A stretch of DNA of 14,548 bases from Fen-1077 sp050014355 (lineage in GTDB: Bacteria; Chloroflexota; Dehalococcoidia; Dehalococcoidales; RBG-16-60-22): positions 1 through 14,548 of the forward strand of contig JBEKDL010000050.1 of the NCBI GenBank assembly GCA_050014355.1. The letters are read 5' to 3'. Within the stretch, counting starts at the first letter, position 1, and every line of letters starts with the position of its first letter. Shown here one piece after another: positions 1-6,557 of this stretch. The position numbers were made by a program, and so were the translations under genes. The notes beneath the pieces are model-generated. The model had not been told where the DNA came from. It worked only from the letters and a program-made list of their open reading frames with translations, and ran no database searches.

Positions 1-296
1 CGTTACTTGTATTTCTGAATTCCCTCTCATCTAAGCCTCCGTTTACTACGTTGGCTCTAATCTACCATATTCCGCCCATAAAGTCAGTTACCCGGAAGAG
101 ACTTTTTCAGCACCCTGCTAGCACCGATACCTGATTGATTGCCATGTCAATCCAGGGGACTTATTAATACCCGGGGTCCTGGTTAATTTAAATAGCCAGC
201 CCTCACCAAAGATGCCGTTTTATTTTTCCTCTCCATCCGCTGCCGCGGATTTATGTTAAATCAGATTTATGCTAGAATATTTTTCAAAGTGCTGGC
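1..296. other. Left-edge intergenic region without a gene
   Basis: I see no convincing coding region here. Two things stand out. One is an imperfect hairpin at 152-182, in which CCAGGGGAC faces GTCCTGG as a 7-bp stem with a 2-nt bulge, followed by an A/T-rich stretch. It could end transcription of a gene lying left of the window, but it has no proper T-run. The other is an extended -10 promoter just before the esterase gene, listed separately. A short reading frame from 269 to 472 overlaps the start of the esterase in another frame and shows no family features. Confidence 0.5.
270..278 (+). promoter_or_regulatory. Extended -10 promoter for the lipoprotein esterase
   Basis: TGC followed by TAGAAT at 273-278 gives an extended -10 element (TGn plus a 5/6 match to TATAAT). 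The -35 position (250-255, TTTATG) matches poorly, as is common with extended -10 promoters. Transcription would start near 285, leaving a leader of only about 12 nt before the GTG at 297 or about 21 nt before the ATG at 306. This is a sequence match only. Confidence 0.4.
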
Positions 297-1229
297 GTGA
301 GAATAATGATGCTGCGCAGATACGCCATTGCCACGATTATCAGTTTCGGCCTTGGTCTGATGTTTATAACCTCAGGGTGCGGGCAAAGGCCGCTAGCGAC
401 TGCGCCGGAGACATCTTATTCATCTTTATCTGGTGCTATCAAGCACAACGTCACTTACAACACCGTCGATAATGTCAGTCTTCAGATGGATATTTATTTT
501 CCTGATAACATGAACGGTAAAACACCGGCCGTTCTATACGTGCACGGCGGAGGATGGACTTCAGGCGATAAGGCGGCCGGCGCCGGTTCCGAGGATGTAT
601 CAGCTTTAAGGGCGGCAGGCTTTATTGTCGCGCCGATAAACTACCGTCTTGCCCCGCGATTTAAGTTTCCGGCGATGATTGAAGACGTAAAATGTGCCGT
701 GCGTTTTCTGCGGGCACACGCCCTGGAATACGGGATAGATACGGATAAAATCGGGGCTTACGGCGGTTCGGCGGGCGGACATCTGGTCTCTCTGCTCGGT
801 GTGACCGAACAGAGCGCGGGATGGGACATCGGCCCTGATACCGCGTATTCCAGCCGCGTCCAGGCGGTCGTGGATATGTTCGGCCCGGCCGATTTGCCAG
901 CCCTCTTTTCAGGAAGCCAACAGGTTGTTGCGCAGAGTGTTTTCGGCACGAGCGACCCTAAGAGCCCAATCCTCGTCACGGCCAGCCCTATCAGCTGGAT
1001 AAGCCGGGACGACCCGCCATTTCTTATCCTTCAGGGTGACCACGATACAGTTGTGCCGTTAAGCCAATCACAGGAGCTATACGCGCGTTTGACCGCCGGC
1101 GGCGTTGAGGCGACACTGGTAGTCTTTAAAAACGGCACGCACGGGCTGGCAGGCAGTCCCGACATGCAGCCAACGGCCCAACAGCTGACACAAATGCTGG
1201 TCGAGTTTTTCCAGAAACATTTGCAGTAG
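297..1229 (+). CDS. Lipoprotein alpha/beta hydrolase (HGGG esterase/lipase type)
   Basis: This 310-residue protein is probably an exported, lipid-anchored carboxylesterase. Residues 8-27 form a basic-then-hydrophobic signal ending in ITSG-Cys28, an acceptable though not ideal lipobox. The rest is an alpha/beta hydrolase of the hormone-sensitive-lipase/BD-FAE kind. HGGGW at 83-87 is the oxyanion-hole motif, GGSAGG carries the nucleophile Ser158, GDHDTVVP gives the likely acid Asp250, and NGTHG gives His282. All three catalytic positions are present and the length is normal. The start is uncertain: GTG297 is the longest option, but ATG306 and ATG309 are in frame and none has a good ribosome-binding site. 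The family acts on acyl, acetyl or feruloyl esters and the substrate cannot be read from sequence. The gene stands alone and converges on the next one. Its closeness to a solute transporter suggests, but does not show, a role in nutrient processing. Confidence 0.85.
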   Translation: MRIMMLRRYAIATIISFGLGLMFITSGCGQRPLATAPETSYSSLSGAIKHNVTYNTVDNVSLQMDIYFPDNMNGKTPAVLYVHGGGWTSGDKAAGAGSEDVSALRAAGFIVAPINYRLAPRFKFPAMIEDVKCAVRFLRAHALEYGIDTDKIGAYGGSAGGHLVSLLGVTEQSAGWDIGPDTAYSSRVQAVVDMFGPADLPALFSGSQQVVAQSVFGTSDPKSPILVTASPISWISRDDPPFLILQGDHDTVVPLSQSQELYARLTAGGVEATLVVFKNGTHGLAGSPDMQPTAQQLTQMLVEFFQKHLQ

Positions 1230-1251
1230 TTTTTCCGCTTTCCGGATATGA

Positions 1252-1286
1252 AAAGGGCCGGGACGGATTGACCGCCCCAGCCCTTT
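1252..1286. terminator. Hairpin between convergent genes, possible two-way terminator
   Basis: A 15-nt stem (1252-1266 with 1272-1286) has two mismatches and a 5-nt loop. Its outer arms are AAAGGGC and GCCCTTT, so a short U-run forms at the end of the stem on either strand. It sits 23 nt after the esterase stop and 46 nt after the stop of the convergent membrane hydrolase, where a shared terminator is expected. The T-tracts are short, so efficiency is uncertain. Confidence 0.6.
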
Positions 1287-1332
1287 AATGTTTCTAGCAG
1301 CCGAACTTTCCGTTGCTTACAGTAATACTGGT

Positions 1333-3171
1333 TTAGAAAGCGACAGAAACTACCTGCCCGGCCGTGAGACTCCAGGTTACCAGCATCGCGATGAGGAACG
1401 CGCCGGCGTAGATGTGCCCGGTCTTACGGTAGAAGTAGGTCATTACCAGGGCGACAATCGCAAATATTGGCACTAACTGGTAGATAACACAAGAAAGCAG
1501 CGACTGGGTAGGCCACATCAGAGTGCCGCCCGCGATTAACGGGATGTACTGGATGGCCAGCAAAACCAGGAAGCCGAAAATTATCAAAGCGACGTTAATC
1601 AGCATTTCGCTGCGCAGGCTGAATTCTGCGCCGTCTTTTTTACTCGGCCGCACCTCGCCGTGCAGGGCCAGGGAAAGAACAATAAAGAATGCCGCGAAAG
1701 GTATCAGGTACCTAAGGAAAATGAGGAAATGTTGCGAGTCCATCGGCTTAAACGTCACGACCCAGAAACGGATATCGGTCCCATAGAACCAGGACGATAT
1801 CACATCGGCCAGGTAGGCGATGAAGCCAACCGTGAGCGCCAGCAGGAAAGACTTCCCTATCTTTGCCCATCCGATGCCCCCGAAACCGGTGCCCCAGCTA
1901 AGGCCGTAGTCAGCAGCAGAAGACTTGGCCTTACGGTTGAAGACGTACTGCCATAACAAGAAGAGCACAAGGGTAATAGCACCAAGCAGCAATGCCCATA
2001 TCATCAGCTGGTTGGTGACGCCTTCGGGGAACAATTTGCTGGCGGTAAACTTCCAGGTGGCGGGTAATCCTATAAAATAGAAGTAGACCGCTGCCGATAT
2101 ACCGGTGAAGAGAACGGCTCCTATCCACCATGAGACGCCTTTGCAGGATGTTTTAGGAGGTCCTGGAGCCGCTTCCAGTTCCTTGAAGAAAGGAACATTG
2201 GCAAGCAGCAGGCTGCCGACGGGGAACAGCAGCATTATCATGCCAATCATGGCAATCAAAGTACCGATTTCTTTCCACATCCAGATCTGCTGGGAAGCTG
2301 GAATTTGCTTGCCGCCCGTCAGGGTTTGCTGGAACCAGTCAACTGCATAGCCGACAGCGGCGGTATCTTCCATGTCAGCCGGGTGGATAACTGCCGGCTG
2401 ATAAAGCACACGAGCAGTACCATTCGCAATCGAACCATAGATTTTGCCCACGACGACAGAAGAGGTCGTCCCGAATTGGGCTTTTAGTCTGACAGAATCG
2501 ACCACATTCGCGGGCACGTTCATGTCGACGGGGTCAGGCGCCTTCGGGTCTACGCTTCCCCACATGGTTTTAGAGAACTCGTCCCACTTGGAAAGCACCA
2601 CGCACAGGTTCTTGGGATAGGTCGTGTTACCGGCCGGAACACCAAAAATGCCGCCCGTCCCTGAACCTTCCAGAACGATAGATTTATAACTGGTAGGCAT
2701 ATAGGCTGCCGCTATACCGACTGCCCAGCCGCCCATCGAGTGGCCTTCGAGGCCGATGTTGTTTTTATCCACAATATCCAGGCTAGATAGGTACTTAAGC
2801 CCGTCCATGCCGCCAAACGCATTGGCGAAAGCGGGCGGGGCCGAATAGCCGTGGCCAGTCTCATCAAGGGCAAGTACCACGTAGCCACGTCGTGATAACT
2901 CGATGGCGAAGCTGGCCTGCTGCTCGCGCGAGTTAAAATATCCATGGATACAAAGGACGCCGGGGGCAGGAGTTTTAGCCGTGACGCCATTTGGTATATA
3001 GAGCAGGGCGCTCATCAATGTGCCGTTCGTGCCCATAAAGCGTACGTCCCGGACTTTAACGTTACCCCCGTCGGTGTTGACCAGGTGGGCCAATAAGCCA
3101 CCAACTACGATTAATATAAGAGCAATCCAGAGAAGAAGCTTCGCCCGATTGGGCTTGCTTTCAACTTGCAT
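1333..3171 (-). CDS. Membrane-anchored alpha/beta hydrolase fused to an eight-helix membrane domain
   Basis: This 612-residue protein has two parts. A basic N-terminus and one membrane helix (about 12-31) should place the following domain outside the cytoplasm. Residues about 40-285 are an alpha/beta hydrolase of the dienelactone-hydrolase/acyl-peptidase type, with CIHGYFNS around His76 as oxyanion-hole strand, the nucleophile elbow GHSMGG with Ser145, a plausible acid in KWDEFS (Asp197) and a plausible histidine in VIHPADMED (His263). From about 303 to 607 there are roughly eight hydrophobic segments (near 303-325, 347-368, 389-410, 438-460, 482-503, 524-546, 558-580 and 587-607) that I do not recognise as a named family. 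The start is well supported: AGGAGG lies 5 nt before the ATG. The gene diverges from the transporter operon and shares its control region. Ester or peptide hydrolysis at the membrane surface is inferred from the fold. The job of the membrane half is unknown. Confidence 0.8.
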   Translation of the reverse strand: MQVESKPNRAKLLLWIALILIVVGGLLAHLVNTDGGNVKVRDVRFMGTNGTLMSALLYIPNGVTAKTPAPGVLCIHGYFNSREQQASFAIELSRRGYVVLALDETGHGYSAPPAFANAFGGMDGLKYLSSLDIVDKNNIGLEGHSMGGWAVGIAAAYMPTSYKSIVLEGSGTGGIFGVPAGNTTYPKNLCVVLSKWDEFSKTMWGSVDPKAPDPVDMNVPANVVDSVRLKAQFGTTSSVVVGKIYGSIANGTARVLYQPAVIHPADMEDTAAVGYAVDWFQQTLTGGKQIPASQQIWMWKEIGTLIAMIGMIMLLFPVGSLLLANVPFFKELEAAPGPPKTSCKGVSWWIGAVLFTGISAAVYFYFIGLPATWKFTASKLFPEGVTNQLMIWALLLGAITLVLFLLWQYVFNRKAKSSAADYGLSWGTGFGGIGWAKIGKSFLLALTVGFIAYLADVISSWFYGTDIRFWVVTFKPMDSQHFLIFLRYLIPFAAFFIVLSLALHGEVRPSKKDGAEFSLRSEMLINVALIIFGFLVLLAIQYIPLIAGGTLMWPTQSLLSCVIYQLVPIFAIVALVMTYFYRKTGHIYAGAFLIAMLVTWSLTAGQVVSVAF

Positions 3172-3321
3172 TTTCTCCTCCTAATTTCAAATTTAATACC
3201 TGGTTGAGGAATGACAAATATAAAATTTACCGGCGAGTAGGAACCTTTCAGACGGGAGGAAGTAATCTTGAATGTGCTATGCTTTCACCTCCTTTTAAAG
3301 ATTAATCAAACAAGCTATGAC

Positions 3322-3350
3322 AGTATAAAACAATACGTTAACAAAATCAA
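3322..3350 (-). promoter_or_regulatory. Leftward sigma70-type promoter for the membrane hydrolase
   Basis: Read on the minus strand, the -35 is TTGATT (complement of 3345-3350, 4/6), the spacer is exactly 17 bp and the -10 is TATACT (complement of 3322-3327, 5/6). Transcription would start near 3315, giving a leader of about 144 nt before the ATG at 3171. The tandem repeat at 3357-3375 lies just upstream of this -35. Confidence 0.55.
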
Positions 3351-3356
3351 CACATT

Positions 3357-3375
3357 TTCACTTATATTCACTTAT
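3357..3375. repeat. Tandem 9-bp repeat with 10-bp period, candidate regulator site
   Basis: TTCACTTAT occurs at 3357-3365 and again at 3367-3375, separated by one A, so the copies face the same side of the DNA helix. Relative to the predicted start of the leftward promoter they cover about -42 to -60, a usual place for an activator. Relative to the rightward start they lie at about -67 to -85. No regulator gene is in the window, so the binding role is inference. Confidence 0.4.
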
Positions 3376-3406
3376 TTTGATTTTTAGTATTTGAAAAACC
3401 CTCTTG

Positions 3407-3435
3407 TTGACAATTTGAATTTAGGGATATATAAT
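3407..3435 (+). promoter_or_regulatory. Perfect consensus sigma70 promoter for the binding protein
   Basis: TTGACA at 3407-3412 and TATAAT at 3430-3435 are both exact consensus hexamers, with the ideal 17-bp spacer. Transcription should start near 3442. A fully consensus promoter suits the usually high demand for the substrate-binding lipoprotein of an ABC importer. Confidence 0.75.
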
Positions 3436-3441
3436 GAGCCA

Positions 3442-3622
3442 ACACAAACAAAAGTGCGCCAACCGCGTAATGAGGGTTAGCTGAAAAACGTATAATATGT
3501 AAATTCTCTATCTATGTTACCGGAAAAACGGTAAGCTGCCGTGGCGCAAGAAGGCCGGCGTGTTTAACCGGAAATCCGTAAAAAATATAATCAATTAATA
3601 ATAAAAGGAGGCACAAACGATA
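3442..3622 (+). promoter_or_regulatory. Long, possibly structured 5' leader of the binding-protein mRNA
   Basis: About 180 nt separate the predicted transcription start from the ATG. A 6-bp hairpin (TTACCG 3517-3522 with CGGTAA 3529-3534, 6-nt A-rich loop) is followed by GC-rich segments, with CCGG at 3555-3558 able to pair with CCGG at 3568-3571. ACCGGAAA occurs twice, at 3519-3526 and 3567-3574. The ribosome-binding site AGGAGG is at 3606-3611, 11 nt before the ATG, slightly longer than usual. I could not match it to a riboswitch class I know, so regulation is only a possibility. Confidence 0.35.
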
Positions 3623-5338
3623 ATGAAGAGAAGCCTACTTCTCATCATGCTCTGTCTCGTTGTTATTGGCGGTGTGCTGATAAGCAGCTGCGCGAAAACG
3701 ACCGCCACCCCGTCAACGACGACAACGGCACCCAAACCCACCACTACCACGACAGCACCTACGACGACCACAACGGCACCCAAGCCTACCACCACAACAG
3801 CGCCGACCACCACAACTGCCGCGGTACAACCCTACGGGACTTTAAGGATTGCCTCGGGCGGAGGAACGACAGGTTTTACCTATGAATCAGTTGACCCAAA
3901 CTTCTGGGAGACGTTCTGGGGCTGGGCCATTTACGACCCGCTGGTCACGTTTGACCCGCAGGGCAACGTTATCGGCGTGGTAGCTGATAGCTGGACATTA
4001 AGCGCCGATGGTAAAACGTATACTTTCAAAATCCATCAGGGAATCAAGTTCAGCAATGGCGACCCGCTTACCGCAGCTGACGTGAAGTTTTCCGTCGACC
4101 GGTTTGCTTCGCACGATTCTGCCAACACCACTTCCACCAACCCGTGGTCGCCATATTTACAGAGGAACTTCGCTTCCACATCAGCCCCCGATGATTACAC
4201 CTTCGTTTACAACATGCAGACTCCGGAGCCGATGCTCCTCGTACCCTTCACCTACGTGCGCATCCTGCCCCAGAAATACTTCAACTCGGTCGGCGGGACA
4301 GATGCTTTCCGCAAGGCCCCCATTGGCTCCGGCCCGTACAAGTTCGTGAGCCTGGTGCACTCGGTGAGCTGCACGCTGGAGGCTAACACCAGCTACTGGG
4401 GCGCTATCAAACCACAATATAAGACAATTATCGACTACCTGGTACCGGAAGAGTCTACCAGGGTCGCCATGCTCAAGTCCGGCGATGCTGATATCACCTA
4501 CGGTCTTTCCCCGGACAGGATAGTCGAGCTGAAAGGCCTCGGATACACCTTGCAATACCAGAGCCTCGCTACGCTGTTTAACATCAGCTTCCCCGGCACC
4601 TGGGAGACCACCAGCCCGACCAAGGACATCAGAGTCCGCCAGGCAATGTCCTATTCCGTCAACCGCCAGGAGATGTGCAGTACCTACTACAGAGGTCTGG
4701 CCGTACCAGGCAGCCGCTGGTTCATGGACCCGACCGGCTGGGGCTGGGACCCGTCCTGGCAGCCTGACCCCTACGACCTGGCCAAAGCCAAGTCGCTGCT
4801 CGCCGCCGCCAACTATCCCGCTGCCTACGCCGACCCGGTAATCCAGATATACGCCCAGACCGGCGATCAGGCCAACTTCGTACAGTTGCTCAAGGGCTAC
4901 TGGGATGCGGCCGGCATCCAGACCAAGATAAATATCGTCGATTCCATCACCTATGCCGGCATGTTCTTCACGGGGTCAAGGGCCCCGACCGCCAAGAACG
5001 TCGGCGCTATCATCCCCTGGATCTATGGGACTTACGCCAACAGCGTTTATCACTCCGCCAACATGTACACCCCGACCGGCGTACATGGCACCGGTGGTCC
5101 CAACGATACCAAGGCACAGGACCTCTACAACAAAGTGGTTAGCGACCTCGACCCGGCCCAGGCCAGGACCGACTACACCGCCTTCCAGAATTACGTCTAC
5201 ACCATGTGGGTCAACGTCGGCATGCTGGAAATGCCTACGTATATGGTGGTGGGGCCGAACCTGGGCAAGTTCACCACCTTCTATGCCGAAGGTATCTACT
5301 ATCAACTCTCCGGCATACAGCATCCGGCGGGCAAATAA
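3623..5338 (+). CDS. ABC importer substrate-binding lipoprotein (SBP_bac_5 family, DppA/OppA-like)
   Basis: This 571-residue protein is the extracytoplasmic solute-binding component of a peptide/nickel-family ABC importer. A signal of about 20 residues ends in LISS-Cys23, a good lipobox, so the mature protein should be lipid-anchored. Residues 26-67 are a flexible Thr/Pro/Ala/Lys linker. From Tyr71 on it is a family 5 binding protein: VDPNFWETFWGWAIYDPLV opens the first lobe and the family signature (FKIHQGIKFSNGDPLTAADV) lies near 135-154. The length fits the family once the linker is allowed for. It is the first gene of the transporter cluster, with its own strong promoter and a GC-rich hairpin right after the stop, which may let it accumulate above the permeases. 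Family members bind di- and oligopeptides, but also nickel chelates, opines or oligosaccharides, so the ligand is unknown. Confidence 0.9.
   Translation: MKRSLLLIMLCLVVIGGVLISSCAKTTATPSTTTTAPKPTTTTTAPTTTTTAPKPTTTTAPTTTTAAVQPYGTLRIASGGGTTGFTYESVDPNFWETFWGWAIYDPLVTFDPQGNVIGVVADSWTLSADGKTYTFKIHQGIKFSNGDPLTAADVKFSVDRFASHDSANTTSTNPWSPYLQRNFASTSAPDDYTFVYNMQTPEPMLLVPFTYVRILPQKYFNSVGGTDAFRKAPIGSGPYKFVSLVHSVSCTLEANTSYWGAIKPQYKTIIDYLVPEESTRVAMLKSGDADITYGLSPDRIVELKGLGYTLQYQSLATLFNISFPGTWETTSPTKDIRVRQAMSYSVNRQEMCSTYYRGLAVPGSRWFMDPTGWGWDPSWQPDPYDLAKAKSLLAAANYPAAYADPVIQIYAQTGDQANFVQLLKGYWDAAGIQTKINIVDSITYAGMFFTGSRAPTAKNVGAIIPWIYGTYANSVYHSANMYTPTGVHGTGGPNDTKAQDLYNKVVSDLDPAQARTDYTAFQNYVYTMWVNVGMLEMPTYMVVGPNLGKFTTFYAEGIYYQLSGIQHPAGK
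3698..3823 (+). repeat. Low-complexity Thr/Pro repeat encoding the lipoprotein linker
   Basis: About 42 codons, mostly Thr with regularly placed Ala-Pro and Ala-Pro-Lys-Pro units, form an imperfect tandem repeat of ACN and CCN codons. It encodes the stalk between the lipid anchor and the binding domain. Such tracts can change length by slippage. On the opposite strand they make a spurious Val/Gly-rich frame. Confidence 0.8.
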
Positions 5339-5370
5339 GAGTAGTATCAAACTAATCTGAACCAAGGAGC

Positions 5371-5398
5371 TCCGGGGGGCGCTTAGCCGCCCCCCGGA
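5371..5398 (+). terminator. Strong GC hairpin after the binding-protein gene
   Basis: A perfect 11-bp stem (5371-5381 with 5388-5398), mostly G:C and with a 6-nt loop, begins 33 nt after the stop codon. Only AATTT follows, so it may be a partial terminator or a 3'-end stabiliser rather than a full stop. Either would raise binding-protein mRNA relative to the permease genes, a common arrangement in binding-protein operons. Confidence 0.6.
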
Positions 5399-5499
5399 AT
5401 TTCCCGGTATTATCAGGCAAAAATTGTTGCTTTTCACGCAGAATCGGTTCGGTCACATAGTTGAAGTAGATAGCCGGACTCAATCACAAACACAATTAT

Positions 5500-5528
5500 T
5501 TGACAGCACGATTATATATGTGTAGCAT
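5500..5528 (+). promoter_or_regulatory. Possible internal promoter for the permease/ATPase genes
   Basis: TTGACA at 5500-5505 is an exact -35. After 17 bp comes TAGCAT at 5523-5528, a 4/6 match to the -10. Transcription would start near 5535 and enter the hairpin at 5549-5589 before the first permease. The weak -10 leaves this uncertain. Confidence 0.4.
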
Positions 5529-5548
5529 TTAAATTAGATAAGGAAAAT

Positions 5549-5589
5549 GCCCCGGGTTATGGCAAATGATATGCCTTAAGACCTGGGGT
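5549..5589 (+). promoter_or_regulatory. Hairpin in the leader of the permease genes
   Basis: CCCCGGGT (5550-5557) pairs with ACCTGGGG (5581-5588), including one G:U, and the inner part closes with GGCA (5561-5564) and TGCC (5572-5575). The result is a nearly continuous interrupted stem. GTTTTAT follows within about 10 nt. It could be an attenuator, a weak terminator or an mRNA end. The permease ribosome-binding site lies 22 nt further on. Confidence 0.4.
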
Positions 5590-5624
5590 GTCCGTTTTAT
5601 CTTAATCAGCAAGGGGAGATACCG

Positions 5625-6548
5625 ATGGGGCGTTTCATCGTCATGCGGTTGTTGCAAACCGTTATAGCCCTGATAGGCATTTCTCTTTTAATATTTTTGC
5701 TGGTAAGAGCATCCGGCGACCCTACGAACCTGATGCGCACCTCCACCACAACTGAAGCGGACATTCAGCATATCAGGCAAGTTCTGGGCCTTGATAAATC
5801 CCTTCCGGTACAATACTGGGTTTTCATCAAAGGGCTAGCCCACGGTGATTTTGGCTATTCATATATCAAATTAAGGCCGGTTAATTCGATGATAGCAGAA
5901 TCATTGCCTTATTCCCTGAAACTGGGCATCTCCGCCTTCGTCGTGGGAATGGGGATATCATTGATATTAGGGGTGGTAGCCGCCACGCGGCGAGATTCGT
6001 GGATTGATAACATCGTCAAGCTGATTGCCGTCCTGGGTCAAGCCATGCCAAGCTTCTGGCTTGCGATTATGTCAATCTGGGTGTTTGCCGTAGTCTGGAA
6101 CGTCCTTCCCGTTGCCGGCACGGCCCATATATCGAACTATGTGCTGCCGGTGGGCACGCTGTCTTTCTTTCTATTGCCAGGCATGACGCGTCTGGTACGT
6201 TCCGCCATGCTCGATACCCTCGATACGGAATATATTAAGCTGGCGAGAATCAAGGGACTACCGGAAAGAATCGTTATCTGGAAGCACGCCTTGAGAAATG
6301 CCCTGATAACGCCGCTTACCACGGCTGGTATGCTTTTCGCCAACCTCATCTCGGGCGCCGTCATCATCGAGTCGGTTTTTAACTGGCCCGGCATCGGCAG
6401 ACTGGCCTGGAACGGGATGATTGCACGTGATTTCCCGGTGGTGCAGGGTGTTACCGTCATGGTGGCAACTATTATCCTGCTGGTTAACCTGCTGGTGGAT
6501 ATACTTTATGCTTACGTTGACCCGCAGATAAGGTTCCAGCGCACTTAG
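5625..6548 (+). CDS. ABC importer permease, DppB/OppB type
   Basis: This 307-residue membrane protein is the first of two permeases of the peptide/nickel-type importer. It starts with the typical RFIVMRLLQTVIALIGIS helix (about 4-27). Further hydrophobic segments lie near 95-120, 131-157, 170-187, 233-250 and 275-297, giving six helices in all. The EAA loop that docks on the ATPases is around 202-231 (EYIKLARIKGLPERIV). The family motif FNWPGIGRL is at 252-260 and the protein ends in DPQIRF, as is usual. ATG 5625 is preceded by AAGGGGAG at 5611-5618, a fair ribosome-binding site. It lies 286 bp after the binding-protein gene, across two hairpins, and only 3-9 nt before the next permease. Confidence 0.93.
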   Translation: MGRFIVMRLLQTVIALIGISLLIFLLVRASGDPTNLMRTSTTTEADIQHIRQVLGLDKSLPVQYWVFIKGLAHGDFGYSYIKLRPVNSMIAESLPYSLKLGISAFVVGMGISLILGVVAATRRDSWIDNIVKLIAVLGQAMPSFWLAIMSIWVFAVVWNVLPVAGTAHISNYVLPVGTLSFFLLPGMTRLVRSAMLDTLDTEYIKLARIKGLPERIVIWKHALRNALITPLTTAGMLFANLISGAVIIESVFNWPGIGRLAWNGMIARDFPVVQGVTVMVATIILLVNLLVDILYAYVDPQIRFQRT

Positions 6549-6552
6549 GGAG
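6547..6552 (+). promoter_or_regulatory. Ribosome-binding site favouring ATG 6558
   Basis: AGGGAG at 6547-6552 overlaps the stop of the preceding permease gene. It lies 5 nt before ATG 6558 but covers the first base of the alternative GTG at 6552. The downstream ATG is therefore the likelier start of the second permease. Confidence 0.6.
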
Positions 6553-6557
6553 TGAGT

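Larger units (their letters stand above)
3172..3622. promoter_or_regulatory. Divergent control region between membrane hydrolase and transporter
   Basis: This 451-bp AT-rich gap separates two genes read in opposite directions. It contains, from left to right: the leader of the hydrolase gene, including a consensus-strength Shine-Dalgarno-like stretch on the minus strand at 3285-3296 with no start codon behind it; the leftward promoter (3322-3350); a tandem repeat (3357-3375); the rightward consensus promoter (3407-3435); and a leader of about 180 nt for the binding-protein gene. I see no real gene. A 39-codon frame from TTG3268 to 3387 on the plus strand runs through the promoter and repeat elements and is not convincing. 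Confidence 0.7.

Noticed and set aside
152..182. Hairpin near the left edge as a terminator
   Set aside because: The stem is only 7 bp with a bulge, the loop is 15 nt and there is no T-run, so I mention it but do not call a terminator.
3268..3387. A 39-codon plus-strand frame from TTG with GGGAGG upstream
   Set aside because: It crosses the leftward promoter and the tandem repeat, is AT-biased like non-coding DNA, and encodes no recognisable peptide. A chance frame is more likely.
3491..3496. A second TATAAT on the plus strand in the binding-protein leader
   Set aside because: The -35 position (3468-3473, TAATGA) does not resemble the consensus, and there is no TGn extension. The upstream perfect promoter explains the gene better.
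3442..3622. Known riboswitch (c-di-GMP, cobalamin, SAM, molybdenum cofactor and similar) in the leader
   Set aside because: I compared the conserved cores I remember and none fits. Only generic hairpins are visible.
3595..3813. Minus-strand frame rich in Val and Gly
   Set aside because: It is the reverse complement of the Thr/Pro linker repeat of the binding protein. Its composition comes only from the repeat.
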